DNA of 30,106 nt. It comes from CAVQGZ01 sp963712175. Its GTDB lineage: Bacteria; Actinomycetota; Actinomycetes; Jiangellales; Jiangellaceae. The position numbers and the translations under genes were made by a program. Under the pieces are notes generated by a model. It was not told the DNA's origin, ran no database searches, and saw only the letters and a program-made list of their open reading frames with translations. The stretch lies in assembly GCA_963712175.1 (NCBI GenBank), contig CAVQGZ010000006.1:1-30106 (forward strand). Reading direction: 5' to 3'. Every line of letters begins with the position of its first letter. The first letter of the stretch is position 1. Of the stretch, positions 7,271 through 14,968 are shown in pieces.

Positions 7271-8260
7271 TCACGACCAGTAGACGACGACCTTGTCGCC
7301 GACCTGGGCCGCGTCGAACAGGGCGCTCATGCCGTTCCAGTCACGGGTGTTCACGCATCCGTGGGAGTAGCCGTTGTACCCCTGCGCCGCGAAGCCCGGT
7401 GAGTAGTGGACGGCCTGACCACCGTAGAAGTACAGCGAGAACGGCATCGGTGCGTTGTCGTAGGTGCGCGACACCTCGTCGCGAACCTTGCGGGTCACGG
7501 TGAACTGGCCTTCGCGAGTGGGCAGGTCAGCCGAGCCGAAACGCGCGTCAAGAGTGAGCTGCACCTGCCCGTCGACGACCCAGCGAAGCACGCTCTGGCT
7601 CTTGTCGACGCAGATGGCGCGGCCGGTCATGCAGCGTGAGTCCAGGCCGGGGGGCGGTGGGACGGCGACCTCGACCTCGGGCTCCGGCTCGGGCTCTGGC
7701 GGCGGCGGGTACATCTCCTCCTGGGTCGGCTCGTTCGTCATGGAGACGATGCGGTCCCAGGTTCGCTGGTCGACGTAGCCCACCACGGGGAAACCCCGCT
7801 TGCCCTGGAAGCCCGACACCGCGGCTGCCGTGACCTCGCCGTAGTAGCCCGTCGGGTCCTGGTTGAACCACCAGATCTGGCGAAGGCGGGCCTGCAGCCG
7901 CCGCACGTCCTCACCGGAGGAGCCGACGCCCCAGATGAGCGGCCCTGCGACGAGCTCGGGCTCCGGTTCCGGCTCCTCCTCCACAGCGACGGCGACCTGC
8001 TCGACGGCGGGCTGTTCGACCTCGTCGGCGGCGTCCTCCGGCGTCGGAGTGGGCGTCGGCGTCGGGGTGGGTGTCGGGGTCGGCTCCGGCTCCGGGCTCT
8101 CTTGCTGGGACGTGAGGACGTCGAGCGGCTGCGCTGACTGCTCGGCCGTAGCCGACGCGTCGCGGTCCAGACCTGTCTCGGCCGTGTCCTCGACGGCGCC
8201 GCACCCGGTCAGCAGCAGGCCGAGGACGGCCAGCGTGACCACGGCCAGATGGCTCTTCAC
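7271..8260 (-). CDS. Lipoprotein L,D-transpeptidase (YkuD domain) with peptidoglycan-binding domain
   Basis: A 329-residue exported enzyme that forms 3-3 crosslinks in peptidoglycan or attaches proteins to it. The signal peptide ends in lipobox LLTGC (Cys20). A Pro/Glu/Thr low-complexity linker (EPEPTPTPT..., ~54-105) follows. A peptidoglycan-binding domain lies at ~109-155 (GSSGEDVRRLQARLRQ, TAAAVSGFQGKRGFP). The YkuD domain ends in YSHGCVNTRDW with catalytic Cys302 and its His. A second Pro-Glu run lies between the domains. The linker is encoded by near-perfect hexamer repeats around 8040-8095. It lies 45 nt after the macro-domain gene on the same strand, so co-transcription is possible. 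Confidence 0.92.
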   Translation of the reverse strand: MKSHLAVVTLAVLGLLLTGCGAVEDTAETGLDRDASATAEQSAQPLDVLTSQQESPEPEPTPTPTPTPTPTPTPEDAADEVEQPAVEQVAVAVEEEPEPEPELVAGPLIWGVGSSGEDVRRLQARLRQIWWFNQDPTGYYGEVTAAAVSGFQGKRGFPVVGYVDQRTWDRIVSMTNEPTQEEMYPPPPEPEPEPEVEVAVPPPPGLDSRCMTGRAICVDKSQSVLRWVVDGQVQLTLDARFGSADLPTREGQFTVTRKVRDEVSRTYDNAPMPFSLYFYGGQAVHYSPGFAAQGYNGYSHGCVNTRDWNGMSALFDAAQVGDKVVVYWS

Positions 8261-8305
8261 ACCCCCATGGTTACCTATCTTGGCCAGATTGCCCAGGTAC
8301 CAAGG

Positions 8306-8818
8306 TCAGCGTTGCCATTTCGAAATCTCATCGGCGAACGCCTGGAAGGTCTGTGCACCGAAGAGGACGAAGCGTGCCTCGTCGACCTTGGAGGTGCGGA
8401 TGACCTGCCCAACCGTGTGCACAGCGATGCGGGCTGCATCACCCAGCGGCCACCCGTAGATGCCCGCGGACACGGCCGGGAAGGCGATCGTCGACACGCT
8501 GAGCTCGTCGGCGAGCCGCATCGCCTCGCGGTAGCACGACTCCAGCAGCAGGGGGTCGCGCTGACCGGCCCGATAGTTCGGCCCGACGACGTGGATCACG
8601 TAGCGCGCCGGCATGTCTCCTGCGGTCGTCCACCCCGCGCCCCCTGTTGGCAACCCGTGGGGGAAGCGCTCGATGCAGTCGGCCAGCACCGCCGGGCCCC
8701 CGGCGCGATGGATCGCGCCGTCCACCCCGCCGCCACCACGCATGGCCGTGTTCGCAGCATTGACGACGGCGTCGACGTCCTGCGTCGTGATGTCGCCCTC
8801 AATCGCGGTGATCCGCAC
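8306..8818 (-). CDS. Macro-domain protein, O-acetyl-ADP-ribose deacetylase type
   Basis: A 170-residue single macro domain. It shows VDAVVNAANTAMRGGGGVDGAIH (residues ~15-37), the ADP-ribose-binding loop with the Asn/Asp pattern of MacroD/YmdB enzymes, and the second loop FPAVSAGIYGWP (~108-119). Such enzymes remove acetyl from O-acetyl-ADP-ribose or ADP-ribose from acidic residues. The start is GTG 8818, immediately before the first strand RITAIEGDIT. The gene is transcribed towards the L,D-transpeptidase. The family is secure; the substrate in this organism is unknown. Confidence 0.92.
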   Translation of the reverse strand: MRITAIEGDITTQDVDAVVNAANTAMRGGGGVDGAIHRAGGPAVLADCIERFPHGLPTGGAGWTTAGDMPARYVIHVVGPNYRAGQRDPLLLESCYREAMRLADELSVSTIAFPAVSAGIYGWPLGDAARIAVHTVGQVIRTSKVDEARFVLFGAQTFQAFADEISKWQR

Positions 8819-8969
8819 CTGGTCAGCGTCCCACGCACCGACGGGCTGGTTCCACCGAGTCGTGGATCGACCTGGAATGCGAGAGGATTCGGCCTCGTTG
8901 GGCTCAGTACCGTGCTGCAGAGGGCCGGCGAATGCTGCTCACCATGTGAAGCCCGGACGAGGAGACACG

Positions 8970-10284
8970 ATGTCCCCAGCCACGATCGCGCCGCACCGGC
9001 GTGACCTGCGGCCCCGTCGTGTCGCGATGATCAGCATGCACACCTCGCCGCTGGACCAGCCCGGCACGGGCGATGCGGGCGGCATGAACGTCTACATCGT
9101 CGAGCTCGCTCGCCGTCTCGCCGACGCCGGAACCGAGGTGGAGGTCTTCACCCGCTCGACCTCCTCGCAGCTGCCTCCCGTGGTCGAGATGGTCCCCGGT
9201 GTCCTGGTGCGCCACGTCGACGCCGGCCCCTACGAGGGCCTGTCCAAGGACGAGCTGCCTGCGCAGATGTGCGAGTTCAGCCGTGGTGTGCTGCGGGCCG
9301 AGGCTGCCGCCAACCCGGGCTGGTACGACCTTGTGCACTCCCACTACTGGCTGTCGGGCCAGGTCGGCGCCCTGGCTGCCGAGCGGTGGGGTGTGCCGCT
9401 GGTCCACTCGATGCACACCATGGCGAAGGTGAAGAACGCCAACCTCGCCGCGCGGTGACACTCCGGAGCCGAGAACGCGCGTGCTCGGTGAGCAGCAGGT
9501 GGTGGACGCATCCAACCGCCTCGTGGCCAACACCGACGACGAGGCGCGTCAGCTGCGCGAGCTGTACCAGGCCGGCGAGGACGACGTCAGCGTCATCCAC
9601 CCTGGCGTGGACCTCGAGCTGTTCTCACCTGGTGAGCAGGGCGCGGCGCGCCACGCTCTCGGGCTGCCGCAGGACTCGGTCGTGCTGCTCTTCGCCGGGC
9701 GCATCCAGCCACTGAAGTCGCCGGATCTCCTGCTGCGCGCGGCCGCCGCTCTGCTCCGCCGGCGTCCGGAGCTGCGAGACACGCTGGTCGTCGCGGTCGT
9801 CGGCGGTCCCAGCGGCAGCGGTCTCGAGCACCCCGAGGCCCTCGCCGAGCTCGCCACCGACCTCGGCATCGCGGACGTGGTGCGATTCGCCCCGCCGGCG
9901 ACGCAGTCGGAGCTGGCGGACTGGTACCGGGCGGCGACTGCCGTCTGCGTCCCGTCGCGCAACGAGTCGTTCGGGCTCGTCGCTGTCGAGGCCCAGGCGT
10001 GCGGGACGCCCGTCCTGGCTGCGGGCGTCGGTGGGCTTCGTACTGCCGTCGCCGACGGCGCGTCCGGACGGCTGGTGAGCTCGTACGACCCGCAGCTGTG
10101 GGCCAGGGAGCTAGACGAGCTGATCACCTCGCCCGCCGAGCTCGACCGGCTCAGCCGTGGAGCCGCCCTGCACGCGCGCCGCTTCGGGTGGGATGCCACG
10201 GCGTCGGCGACGCTGGACTGCTACGCCGACGCCCGCGCCGCGGCCCAGGCGCAGGCGCACTCCCTGCTCACCATCGCTCAGTAG
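8970..10284 (+). pseudogene. mshA: D-inositol-3-phosphate glycosyltransferase MshA, with one +1 frame break
   Basis: MshA joins N-acetylglucosamine from UDP-GlcNAc to inositol-3-phosphate, the first step of mycothiol synthesis. The N-terminal part (ATG 8970) has HTSPLDQPGTGDAGGMNVYI and runs in frame to a TGA at 9456-9458. The rest resumes one frame on, with VLGEQQVVDASNRLVANTDDEA, FAGRIQPLKSPDLLL and the GT4 donor motif ESFGLVAVE. Removing one C from GCGCGGTGAC (about 9450-9456) gives NLAAGDTPEPRTRVLGEQQ and an intact protein of about 437 residues, the usual length. No other damage is seen, so a sequencing insertion is more likely than decay of a gene central to actinobacterial redox balance. 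The YbjN-like protein and gpmA follow, as in M. tuberculosis. Confidence 0.88.
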
Positions 10285-10287
10285 CCT
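10282..10287 (+). promoter_or_regulatory. -10 element of the YbjN-like gene (leaderless)
   Basis: TAGCCT, overlapping the mshA stop codon, ends 7 nt before ATG 10295. No ribosome site precedes the ATG. It suggests a separate leaderless transcript within the mshA-gpmA run. Confidence 0.4.
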
Positions 10288-10294
10288 CTCGCGC

Positions 10295-10792
10295 ATGTCG
10301 AGCGAGCGCGATCGGGCGGTTGCGACGCTGCAGGCGGCACTGGACTCCACGGGGCTGCAGTGGCGAGCCGAGACCCCTACTCGGTTCACGGTCGACCTAC
10401 CGGGGGAGTACAAGCGCCAGACGACGACCACGCTGGACGTCGGTGAGCACAGCCTGCGCGTCAGCGCGTTCGTCGTGCGCCACCCCGACGAGAACCATGC
10501 GGGCATGCACCGGTGGCTGCTCGAGCGAAACGCCCGCCTGGCGGGCGTCGCCTTCACCATCGACCCGGCCGGCGACGTCTACCTGGTGGGGCGCCTGCCG
10601 CTGGCCTGCGTCACCGAGGACGAGATCGACGCCGTCCTCGGCCGGGTGCTCGACGCGACCGACTCCTCGTTCAACACGCTGCTCGAGCTGGGGTTCTCGA
10701 CGGCAATCCGCGCGGAGTGGGAGTGGCGGCTCTCGCGCGGCGAGTCCACGGCGAACCTCGCCGCCTTCGAGCACCTGCGCCCTGACGCATAG
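10295..10792 (+). CDS. YbjN domain-containing protein (Rv0487-like)
   Basis: A 165-residue soluble protein with the YbjN/type III secretion chaperone-like fold pattern: FTVDLPGEYKRQTTTTLDVGEHSLRV (residues ~30-55), FVVRHPDENHAGMHRWLLERN, and AGDVYLVGRLPLACVTEDEIDAVLG. Members are thought to act as chaperone-like or sensory-regulatory proteins, but the molecular function is not established. The same mshA-YbjN-gpm1 order occurs at Rv0486-0489. ATG 10295 is chosen because the homologous region begins there and a -10 element ends 7 nt upstream. It lies 10 nt after the mshA stop. Confidence 0.82.
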   Translation: MSSERDRAVATLQAALDSTGLQWRAETPTRFTVDLPGEYKRQTTTTLDVGEHSLRVSAFVVRHPDENHAGMHRWLLERNARLAGVAFTIDPAGDVYLVGRLPLACVTEDEIDAVLGRVLDATDSSFNTLLELGFSTAIRAEWEWRLSRGESTANLAAFEHLRPDA

Positions 10793-10826
10793 CCACAATC
10801 GCGGGACGCCGTTCGGCGCCGCTCAC

Positions 10827-10832
10827 TACTCT
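10827..10832 (+). promoter_or_regulatory. -10 element of gpmA (leaderless)
   Basis: TACTCT ends 7 nt before ATG 10840, with no ribosome site between. It predicts a leaderless gpmA mRNA. Confidence 0.45.
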
Positions 10833-10839
10833 CGAGTCC

Positions 10840-11595
10840 ATGACTGAGGGCACCTACCGTCTGATCCTGCTGCGCCACGGCGAGAGCGAGTGGAACGCCA
10901 AGAACCTGTTCACCGGGTGGGTGGACGTCGACCTCACCGAGAAGGGCCGCGCCGAGGCCGAGCGCGGCGGTCGGTTGATGGTCGAGCGCGGGGCGCTGCC
11001 AGACGTCGTGCACACGTCCGTGCTGCGTCGGGCGATCCGCACGACCGAGATGGCCCTGCATGCGGCCGACCGGCACTGGACCCCGGTTCGCCGGCACTGG
11101 CGGCTCAACGAGCGCCACTACGGCGGGCTGCAGGGCAAGAACAAGAAGGAGACCCTCGAGGAGTTCGGCGAGGAGCAGTTCATGCTCTGGCGCCGCTCCT
11201 ACGACACCCCGCCGCCGCCGATCGACCCCGACTCGGAGTTCAGCCAGTTCTCCGACCCCCGGTACGCGGGCCTGCCGACGGAGATCCGTCCGCTCACCGA
11301 GTGCTTGAAGGACGTCGTCGGGCGGATGCTGCCCTACTGGTACGACGCCATCGTCCCGGACCTTCGGTCTGGAGGAACGGTGCTGGTCGGGGCGCACGGC
11401 AACTCGTTGCGGGCGCTGGTGAAGCACCTCGACGGCATCGGCGACGACGAGATCGTCGGGCTGAACATCCCGACGGGCATCCCGCTGCTGTACGAGCTGG
11501 ACGACGACTTCAACCCGCTGCAGCGTGGCGGCGAGTACCTCGACCCGGACGCGGCGGCCGACGCGATCAAGGCCGTCGCCAACCAGGGGCGTTGA
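10840..11595 (+). CDS. gpmA: 2,3-bisphosphoglycerate-dependent phosphoglycerate mutase
   Basis: A 251-residue glycolytic enzyme interconverting 3- and 2-phosphoglycerate through a phospho-histidine. It has the LLRHGESEWN signature with catalytic His13, the ERHYGGLQGKNKKET segment with the acid/base Glu, and the second His in VGAHGNSLRALVKHLDGI. Length and motifs match the cofactor-dependent GpmA type. The conserved position next to senX3-regX3 is typical of Actinobacteria. The gene is convergent with phoU and ends before a nested hairpin region. Confidence 0.96.
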   Translation: MTEGTYRLILLRHGESEWNAKNLFTGWVDVDLTEKGRAEAERGGRLMVERGALPDVVHTSVLRRAIRTTEMALHAADRHWTPVRRHWRLNERHYGGLQGKNKKETLEEFGEEQFMLWRRSYDTPPPPIDPDSEFSQFSDPRYAGLPTEIRPLTECLKDVVGRMLPYWYDAIVPDLRSGGTVLVGAHGNSLRALVKHLDGIGDDEIVGLNIPTGIPLLYELDDDFNPLQRGGEYLDPDAAADAIKAVANQGR

Positions 11596-11623
11596 GTCTG
11601 CCGCAGGGGCGTCGCGCGACGAT

Positions 11624-11685
11624 GCGTCCGAGGAATCCGCACCTATAGGTGCGCGCGGCTCGGACGCAAGCGCGCGGCTCGGACG
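11624..11685. terminator. Nested hairpin between convergent gpmA and phoU
   Basis: GCGTCCGAG (11624-11632) pairs with CTCGGACGC (11659-11667). Inside is a perfect 16-bp palindrome CGCACCTATAGGTGCG (11638-11653). The segment GCGCGCGGCTCGGACG occurs at 11651-11666; a near copy follows at 11670-11685, giving an alternative pairing partner. It probably terminates both genes. Confidence 0.6.
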
Positions 11686-11702
11686 TAGGGGAAGTTTGGG
11701 CG

Positions 11703-12365
11703 CTACCTGGACGAGGCGCCGAGGCGCTCGTAGGAGCCCGTGATCAGGTAGCGGATGTGGCTGGCGATCAGGACGGCATGGTCGCCGAAGCGTTCGAAGT
11801 AGCGACCGAGCAACGCGAGGTCGATGGCCTGCTCGGCGGTTCCTGGCCAGGTGTGGTCGAGCACCACCAGGAACATCGAGCGGTGCAGACGGTCGATCTC
11901 GTCGTCGTCGCGCTTGATCTCGTCGCAGAGGTCGATGTCGCGGGACGCGAGCAGCAGCCCCGTCTTCTCGGCAATCGTCTGCCCCTTCGAGCCCAGGCCG
12001 GCGAAGGTGTCGGCGAGCGGCTCGGGTACTGCGCGGTCGGGGTAGCGGCGGCGGGCCACCTTGGCGATGTGTGCGGCGAGGTCGCCCATGCGCTCGACGT
12101 CGGTCGTGATGCGAAGCGCCGCCACCAGGCTGCGCATGTCGGTGGCGACGGGTCCCTGCCGCGTCATGAGGTCGATGATCAGCTCATCGGTGCTGTCCTG
12201 CAGGGCGTTGACGGCCTTGTCGGACGTCACGCAGGTCTCGGCCCGCTCGAGGTCGGCGGCGAGCAGCGACGCGGTCGCCTCGCCCATCATGTCGGCGACG
12301 AGCCCTGTCATGGTCACCAGGTTCTCGACCACGTCGTCCATCCGCTCGTGGAAGGCCGTGCGCAT
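11703..12365 (-). CDS. phoU: Phosphate signalling complex protein PhoU
   Basis: A 220-residue, two three-helix-bundle protein that couples the Pst phosphate transporter to the sensor kinase and keeps the regulon off when phosphate is plentiful. The N-terminus MRTAFHERMDDVVENLVTM and motifs ITTDVERMGDLAAHIAKVA (first bundle) and GRYFERFGDHAVLIASHIRY (second bundle) contain the metal-binding E/D-xxD-H patterns. ATG 12365 has a strong AGGAGG 11 nt upstream. It is divergent from senX3, sharing a 135-170 bp region with a candidate PHO box. No pst genes are in the window. Confidence 0.94.
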   Translation of the reverse strand: MRTAFHERMDDVVENLVTMTGLVADMMGEATASLLAADLERAETCVTSDKAVNALQDSTDELIIDLMTRQGPVATDMRSLVAALRITTDVERMGDLAAHIAKVARRRYPDRAVPEPLADTFAGLGSKGQTIAEKTGLLLASRDIDLCDEIKRDDDEIDRLHRSMFLVVLDHTWPGTAEQAIDLALLGRYFERFGDHAVLIASHIRYLITGSYERLGASSR

Positions 12366-12433
12366 GGGCCCGCGTTCCTCCTGAAGTCGACGTGTTGATC
12401 CAGCGTACGACGTCTCGCTACGAGCGCAGTTCG

Positions 12434-12466
12434 GGTGCGTGAACGCCGGCACAAGACTCGGTGAAC
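12434..12466 (-). promoter_or_regulatory. Candidate PHO box (RegX3 site) between phoU and senX3
   Basis: On the minus strand three 11-nt units lie in tandem. The first (12466-12456) is GTTCACCGAGT and the third (12444-12434) is GTTCACGCACC. The middle unit (12455-12445) is degenerate, starting CTTGTGC. The 11-nt period and GTTCAC cores match the PHO boxes of PhoB/PhoP/RegX3-type regulators. It lies about 70 nt upstream of phoU and 70 nt upstream of the senX3 GTG, suggesting autoregulation. Confidence 0.65.
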
Positions 12467-12524
12467 AGGCAGGCCAGCCCGCTGCCACGGGCTCGGCGGG
12501 ATGAGCCGGGCGACGTCTGCGGCC

Positions 12525-12530
12525 TACGAT
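12525..12530 (+). promoter_or_regulatory. -10 element of senX3 (leaderless)
   Basis: TACGAT ends 6 nt before GTG 12537. It would place transcription start at that GTG and so favours 12537 over the upstream ATG at 12501. Confidence 0.5.
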
Positions 12531-12536
12531 CGTCTC

Positions 12537-13718
12537 GTGACGTCGCCGGCTGCCCTCGCGCTGGCCGTCCTGGCCGCGCTGAGCGTTGGCCTGCTCATCG
12601 GTGCGCTGATCGCCGCGGCCTCGGCTCGGCGCCGCCGTGAGACGCACGCCCCCGAGCCTGTCGCCGTCGGGGCGGTGCTGGCGGCGTTGCGCGCCAGTGC
12701 CATCCTGCTCGATCGCGACCTGACGGTCGTCGAGGCGAGCCCGTCGGCCTACGCCTACCGTCTCGTGCGCGCGGGCGCGCTGACCCACCCCGAACTGATG
12801 GGGCTGGCGAGGGCGGCCCAGCAGTCGGGGCATGCGCAGGAGGCGGACGTGCTGCTCGACCCTGGGCGCGGCGAGTCGTCGGCCGTCCTCGGCGTCCGCG
12901 CCACCGCGCTGAACGACTCGTCGGTGCTGCTGCTTGCCGAGGACCGCACCCAGCGCCAGCGCGCCGACGAGGCCCGGCGCGACTTCGTCGCCAACATCTC
13001 CCACGAGCTCAAGACCCCCATCGGCGCGATGGCCCTGCTCTCCGAGGCCATCGAGGGCGCGGCCGACGACCCCGAGTCCGTGCGTCGGTTCGCCGGCCGG
13101 ATGCAGCACGAGTCCGGGCGTCTGGGCAGGCTCGTCAACGAGATCATCGACCTCTCGCGCCTGCAGTTCGACAACCCGGTGGAGTCGGCGCGAGCCGTGC
13201 CTGTCGACGCCGTCATCGGCGAGGCACTCGATCGTGTGCAGTCGGCGGCCGAGGCCAAGCACATCCGCCTCGTCCGCGGTGGCCCGCACGGGCTGGCGGT
13301 CATCGGTGACAAGGACCAGCTGGTGACCGCCGTCAACAACCTCGTGGACAACGCCATCGCCTACAGCCCCGAGCACACCCGCGTGGCGGTCGGCGTGCGC
13401 GAGCGCGACGACGCCGTCGAGATCACGATCACCGACCAGGGAATCGGGATCCCCGATGACGAGCTCCCCCGCATCTTCGAGCGCTTCTACCGGGTCGACC
13501 AGGCACGCTCCCGGCAGACGGGCGGGACCGGCCTCGGACTGGCCATCGTCAAGCACATCGCTGCCGCGCACCGCGGCGAGGTCTCGGTGTGGAGCTCGCA
13601 CGGCGCGGGCTCCACGTTCACGCTGCGCCTGCCGCGGCACCCGGGTAGCCACACCACAGCCGACCCCGTGCGGCCCGTCGACTCGACGGCCGCTGACGTC
13701 ACGGAGGGAACCGCGTGA
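12537..13718 (+). CDS. senX3: Phosphate-sensing histidine kinase SenX3
   Basis: A 393-residue membrane sensor kinase that phosphorylates RegX3 under phosphate limitation. One strong transmembrane stretch lies at residues ~5-30, followed by an RRRR stop. A PAS-like region spans ~45-140. The HisKA domain has FVANISHELKTPIGAM with phospho-acceptor His156. The HATPase domain has the N box NNLVDNAIAYS, G1 DQGIGIP, F box FERFYRVDQ and G2 GTGLGLAIVKH. GTG 12537 is preferred to ATG 12501 because a -10 element ends 6 nt before it; the frame is open to 12501. The stop overlaps the regX3 start by 4 nt (GTGA), indicating translational coupling. Confidence 0.94.
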   Translation: MTSPAALALAVLAALSVGLLIGALIAAASARRRRETHAPEPVAVGAVLAALRASAILLDRDLTVVEASPSAYAYRLVRAGALTHPELMGLARAAQQSGHAQEADVLLDPGRGESSAVLGVRATALNDSSVLLLAEDRTQRQRADEARRDFVANISHELKTPIGAMALLSEAIEGAADDPESVRRFAGRMQHESGRLGRLVNEIIDLSRLQFDNPVESARAVPVDAVIGEALDRVQSAAEAKHIRLVRGGPHGLAVIGDKDQLVTAVNNLVDNAIAYSPEHTRVAVGVRERDDAVEITITDQGIGIPDDELPRIFERFYRVDQARSRQTGGTGLGLAIVKHIAAAHRGEVSVWSSHGAGSTFTLRLPRHPGSHTTADPVRPVDSTAADVTEGTA

Positions 13719-14395
13719 CCCACGTACTGGTAGTCGAGGACGAGGAGTCGATCAGCGACGCCCTGTCGTACCTGCTTCGCAAGGAGGGCTACACGGTCAC
13801 CGTGGCCGGCGACGGCGACGCCGCGCTGGTGGAGTACGACCGCACCGGCCACGACCTGGTGCTGCTGGACCTCATGCTGCCCGGCATGTCGGGCACCGAG
13901 GTGTGCAAGGCGTTGCGGGCGCGCTCCAGCGTCCCGGTCATCATGGTGACGGCGAAGGACAGCGAGGTCGACAAGGTGGTCGGCCTCGAGCTCGGCGCGG
14001 ACGACTACGTGACCAAGCCGTTCTCCTCCCGCGAGCTCGTCGCCCGTGTGCGCGCTGTTCTGCGCCGCGGTGGCGGCGACAGCGACGGCCCGTCGGCGGT
14101 CGTCGAGGCCGGACCCGTGCGGATGGACGTCGAGCGGCACGTGGTCACGGTGCACGGGGTGGAGACGAAGCTCCCGCTCAAGGAGTTCGAGCTGCTGGAG
14201 ATCCTGCTGCGCAACGCCGGACGGGTGCTCACGCGCGGCCAGCTCATCGACCGCGTCTGGGGCGCGGACTACGTGGGCGACACCAAGACGCTGGACGTCC
14301 ACGTGAAGCGGCTTCGCACGAAGGTCGAGCCCGACTCCGCGACTCCGCGGCACATCGTCACGGTGCGAGGGCTCGGCTACAAGTTCGAGCCCTAG
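13715..14395 (+). CDS. regX3: Response regulator RegX3, OmpR/PhoB family
   Basis: A 226-residue regulator. The receiver domain (residues 1-~115) has VVEDEE, phospho-acceptor Asp52 in LLDLMLPG, the Thr switch in MVTAKD and the Lys in VTKPFSSREL. The winged-helix DNA-binding domain (~130-226) ends in HIVTVRGLGYKFEP. It activates phosphate-acquisition genes through GTTCAC-type boxes. The GTG start overlaps the senX3 stop by 4 nt. The gene converges on the LpqE-like gene, with only 16 nt between the stops and no room for an independent terminator. Confidence 0.95.
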   Translation: MTHVLVVEDEESISDALSYLLRKEGYTVTVAGDGDAALVEYDRTGHDLVLLDLMLPGMSGTEVCKALRARSSVPVIMVTAKDSEVDKVVGLELGADDYVTKPFSSRELVARVRAVLRRGGGDSDGPSAVVEAGPVRMDVERHVVTVHGVETKLPLKEFELLEILLRNAGRVLTRGQLIDRVWGADYVGDTKTLDVHVKRLRTKVEPDSATPRHIVTVRGLGYKFEP

Positions 14396-14411
14396 ACCTC
14401 GACCGCTCGCC

Positions 14412-14909
14412 CTACTCCGGTCCCGACTCCTCGTACTCGCCCTCGGGAGCACGCACGATCGCGGTCAGCTCCTCCTTCGGGGCGGTGTCGAAGCTGATCT
14501 CGACCATTGCGGTCGACCCCGGCTCCAGGTCGGCTCCGCTCGCCTGGGCGCGCGCCTCACCGGGGGGCCCCAAGCGAACGGACTGACCGGGCTCGACATC
14601 GAGGTCGCCGGTGATCCTGGCCCGCTGGCCTTCGACGCTGATGGAGGAGACCCCGTCGGAGTCGGCTCCGGTGTTCACGAACGTGCCGACGACCGTCGCG
14701 TCCGAGCCGTCCGACACCACGACGATGCCGCGCACCGCCATGCCGTCCAGCGTCGTCTCGGCGGAGTTGTTGGTGCCGTCGGTGGGGTCGTACCAGTCCT
14801 GCGTCTGGGCTCCGACGTTCGTCCCACACCCGGCCAGCGCCACGGTGGCACCGGCGGCGGCGAGAAGGGTGGCGAGTCGGCGTGAACGCGGTGGCAGCAG
14901 GAGGGTCAC
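14412..14909 (-). CDS. LpqE-like lipoprotein
   Basis: An exported lipoprotein of about 165 residues. A signal peptide with LPPRSRR followed by a hydrophobic stretch ends in lipobox VALAGC. The mature part is beta-rich (GMAVRGIVVVSDGSDATVVGTFVNTGADSDG), like the LpqE / copper-chaperone PCuAC-type fold, and has an acidic end. In M. tuberculosis lpqE (Rv3584) likewise lies next to carD. GTG 14909 gives a normal signal peptide. Another GTG at 14972 overlaps the upstream stop (GTGA) and would add 21 Arg-rich residues; coupling supports it, the signal peptide does not. Function is unknown; metal binding is not evident because there is no HxxM motif. Confidence 0.75.
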   Translation of the reverse strand: MTLLLPPRSRRLATLLAAAGATVALAGCGTNVGAQTQDWYDPTDGTNNSAETTLDGMAVRGIVVVSDGSDATVVGTFVNTGADSDGVSSISVEGQRARITGDLDVEPGQSVRLGPPGEARAQASGADLEPGSTAMVEISFDTAPKEELTAIVRAPEGEYEESGPE

Positions 14910-14968
14910 GGCCCCGCAGCGTAGTGGGCGAGCGCGCCGGGTGCGGCGCGACCCGGCTGTCGCGGCGG

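Noticed and set aside
8040..8095. Tandem hexamers on the plus strand
   Set aside because: They encode the Pro-Thr linker of the L,D-transpeptidase on the minus strand; no separate element is needed.
9440..9485. Programmed ribosomal frameshift in mshA
   Set aside because: No slippery heptamer or downstream structure is evident and MshA is not known to use one; a stray base explains the break more simply.
12501..12536. senX3 starting at ATG 12501
   Set aside because: The extra 12 residues precede the membrane segment without similarity, and the -10 at 12525-12530 would lie inside the coding region; kept only as an alternative.
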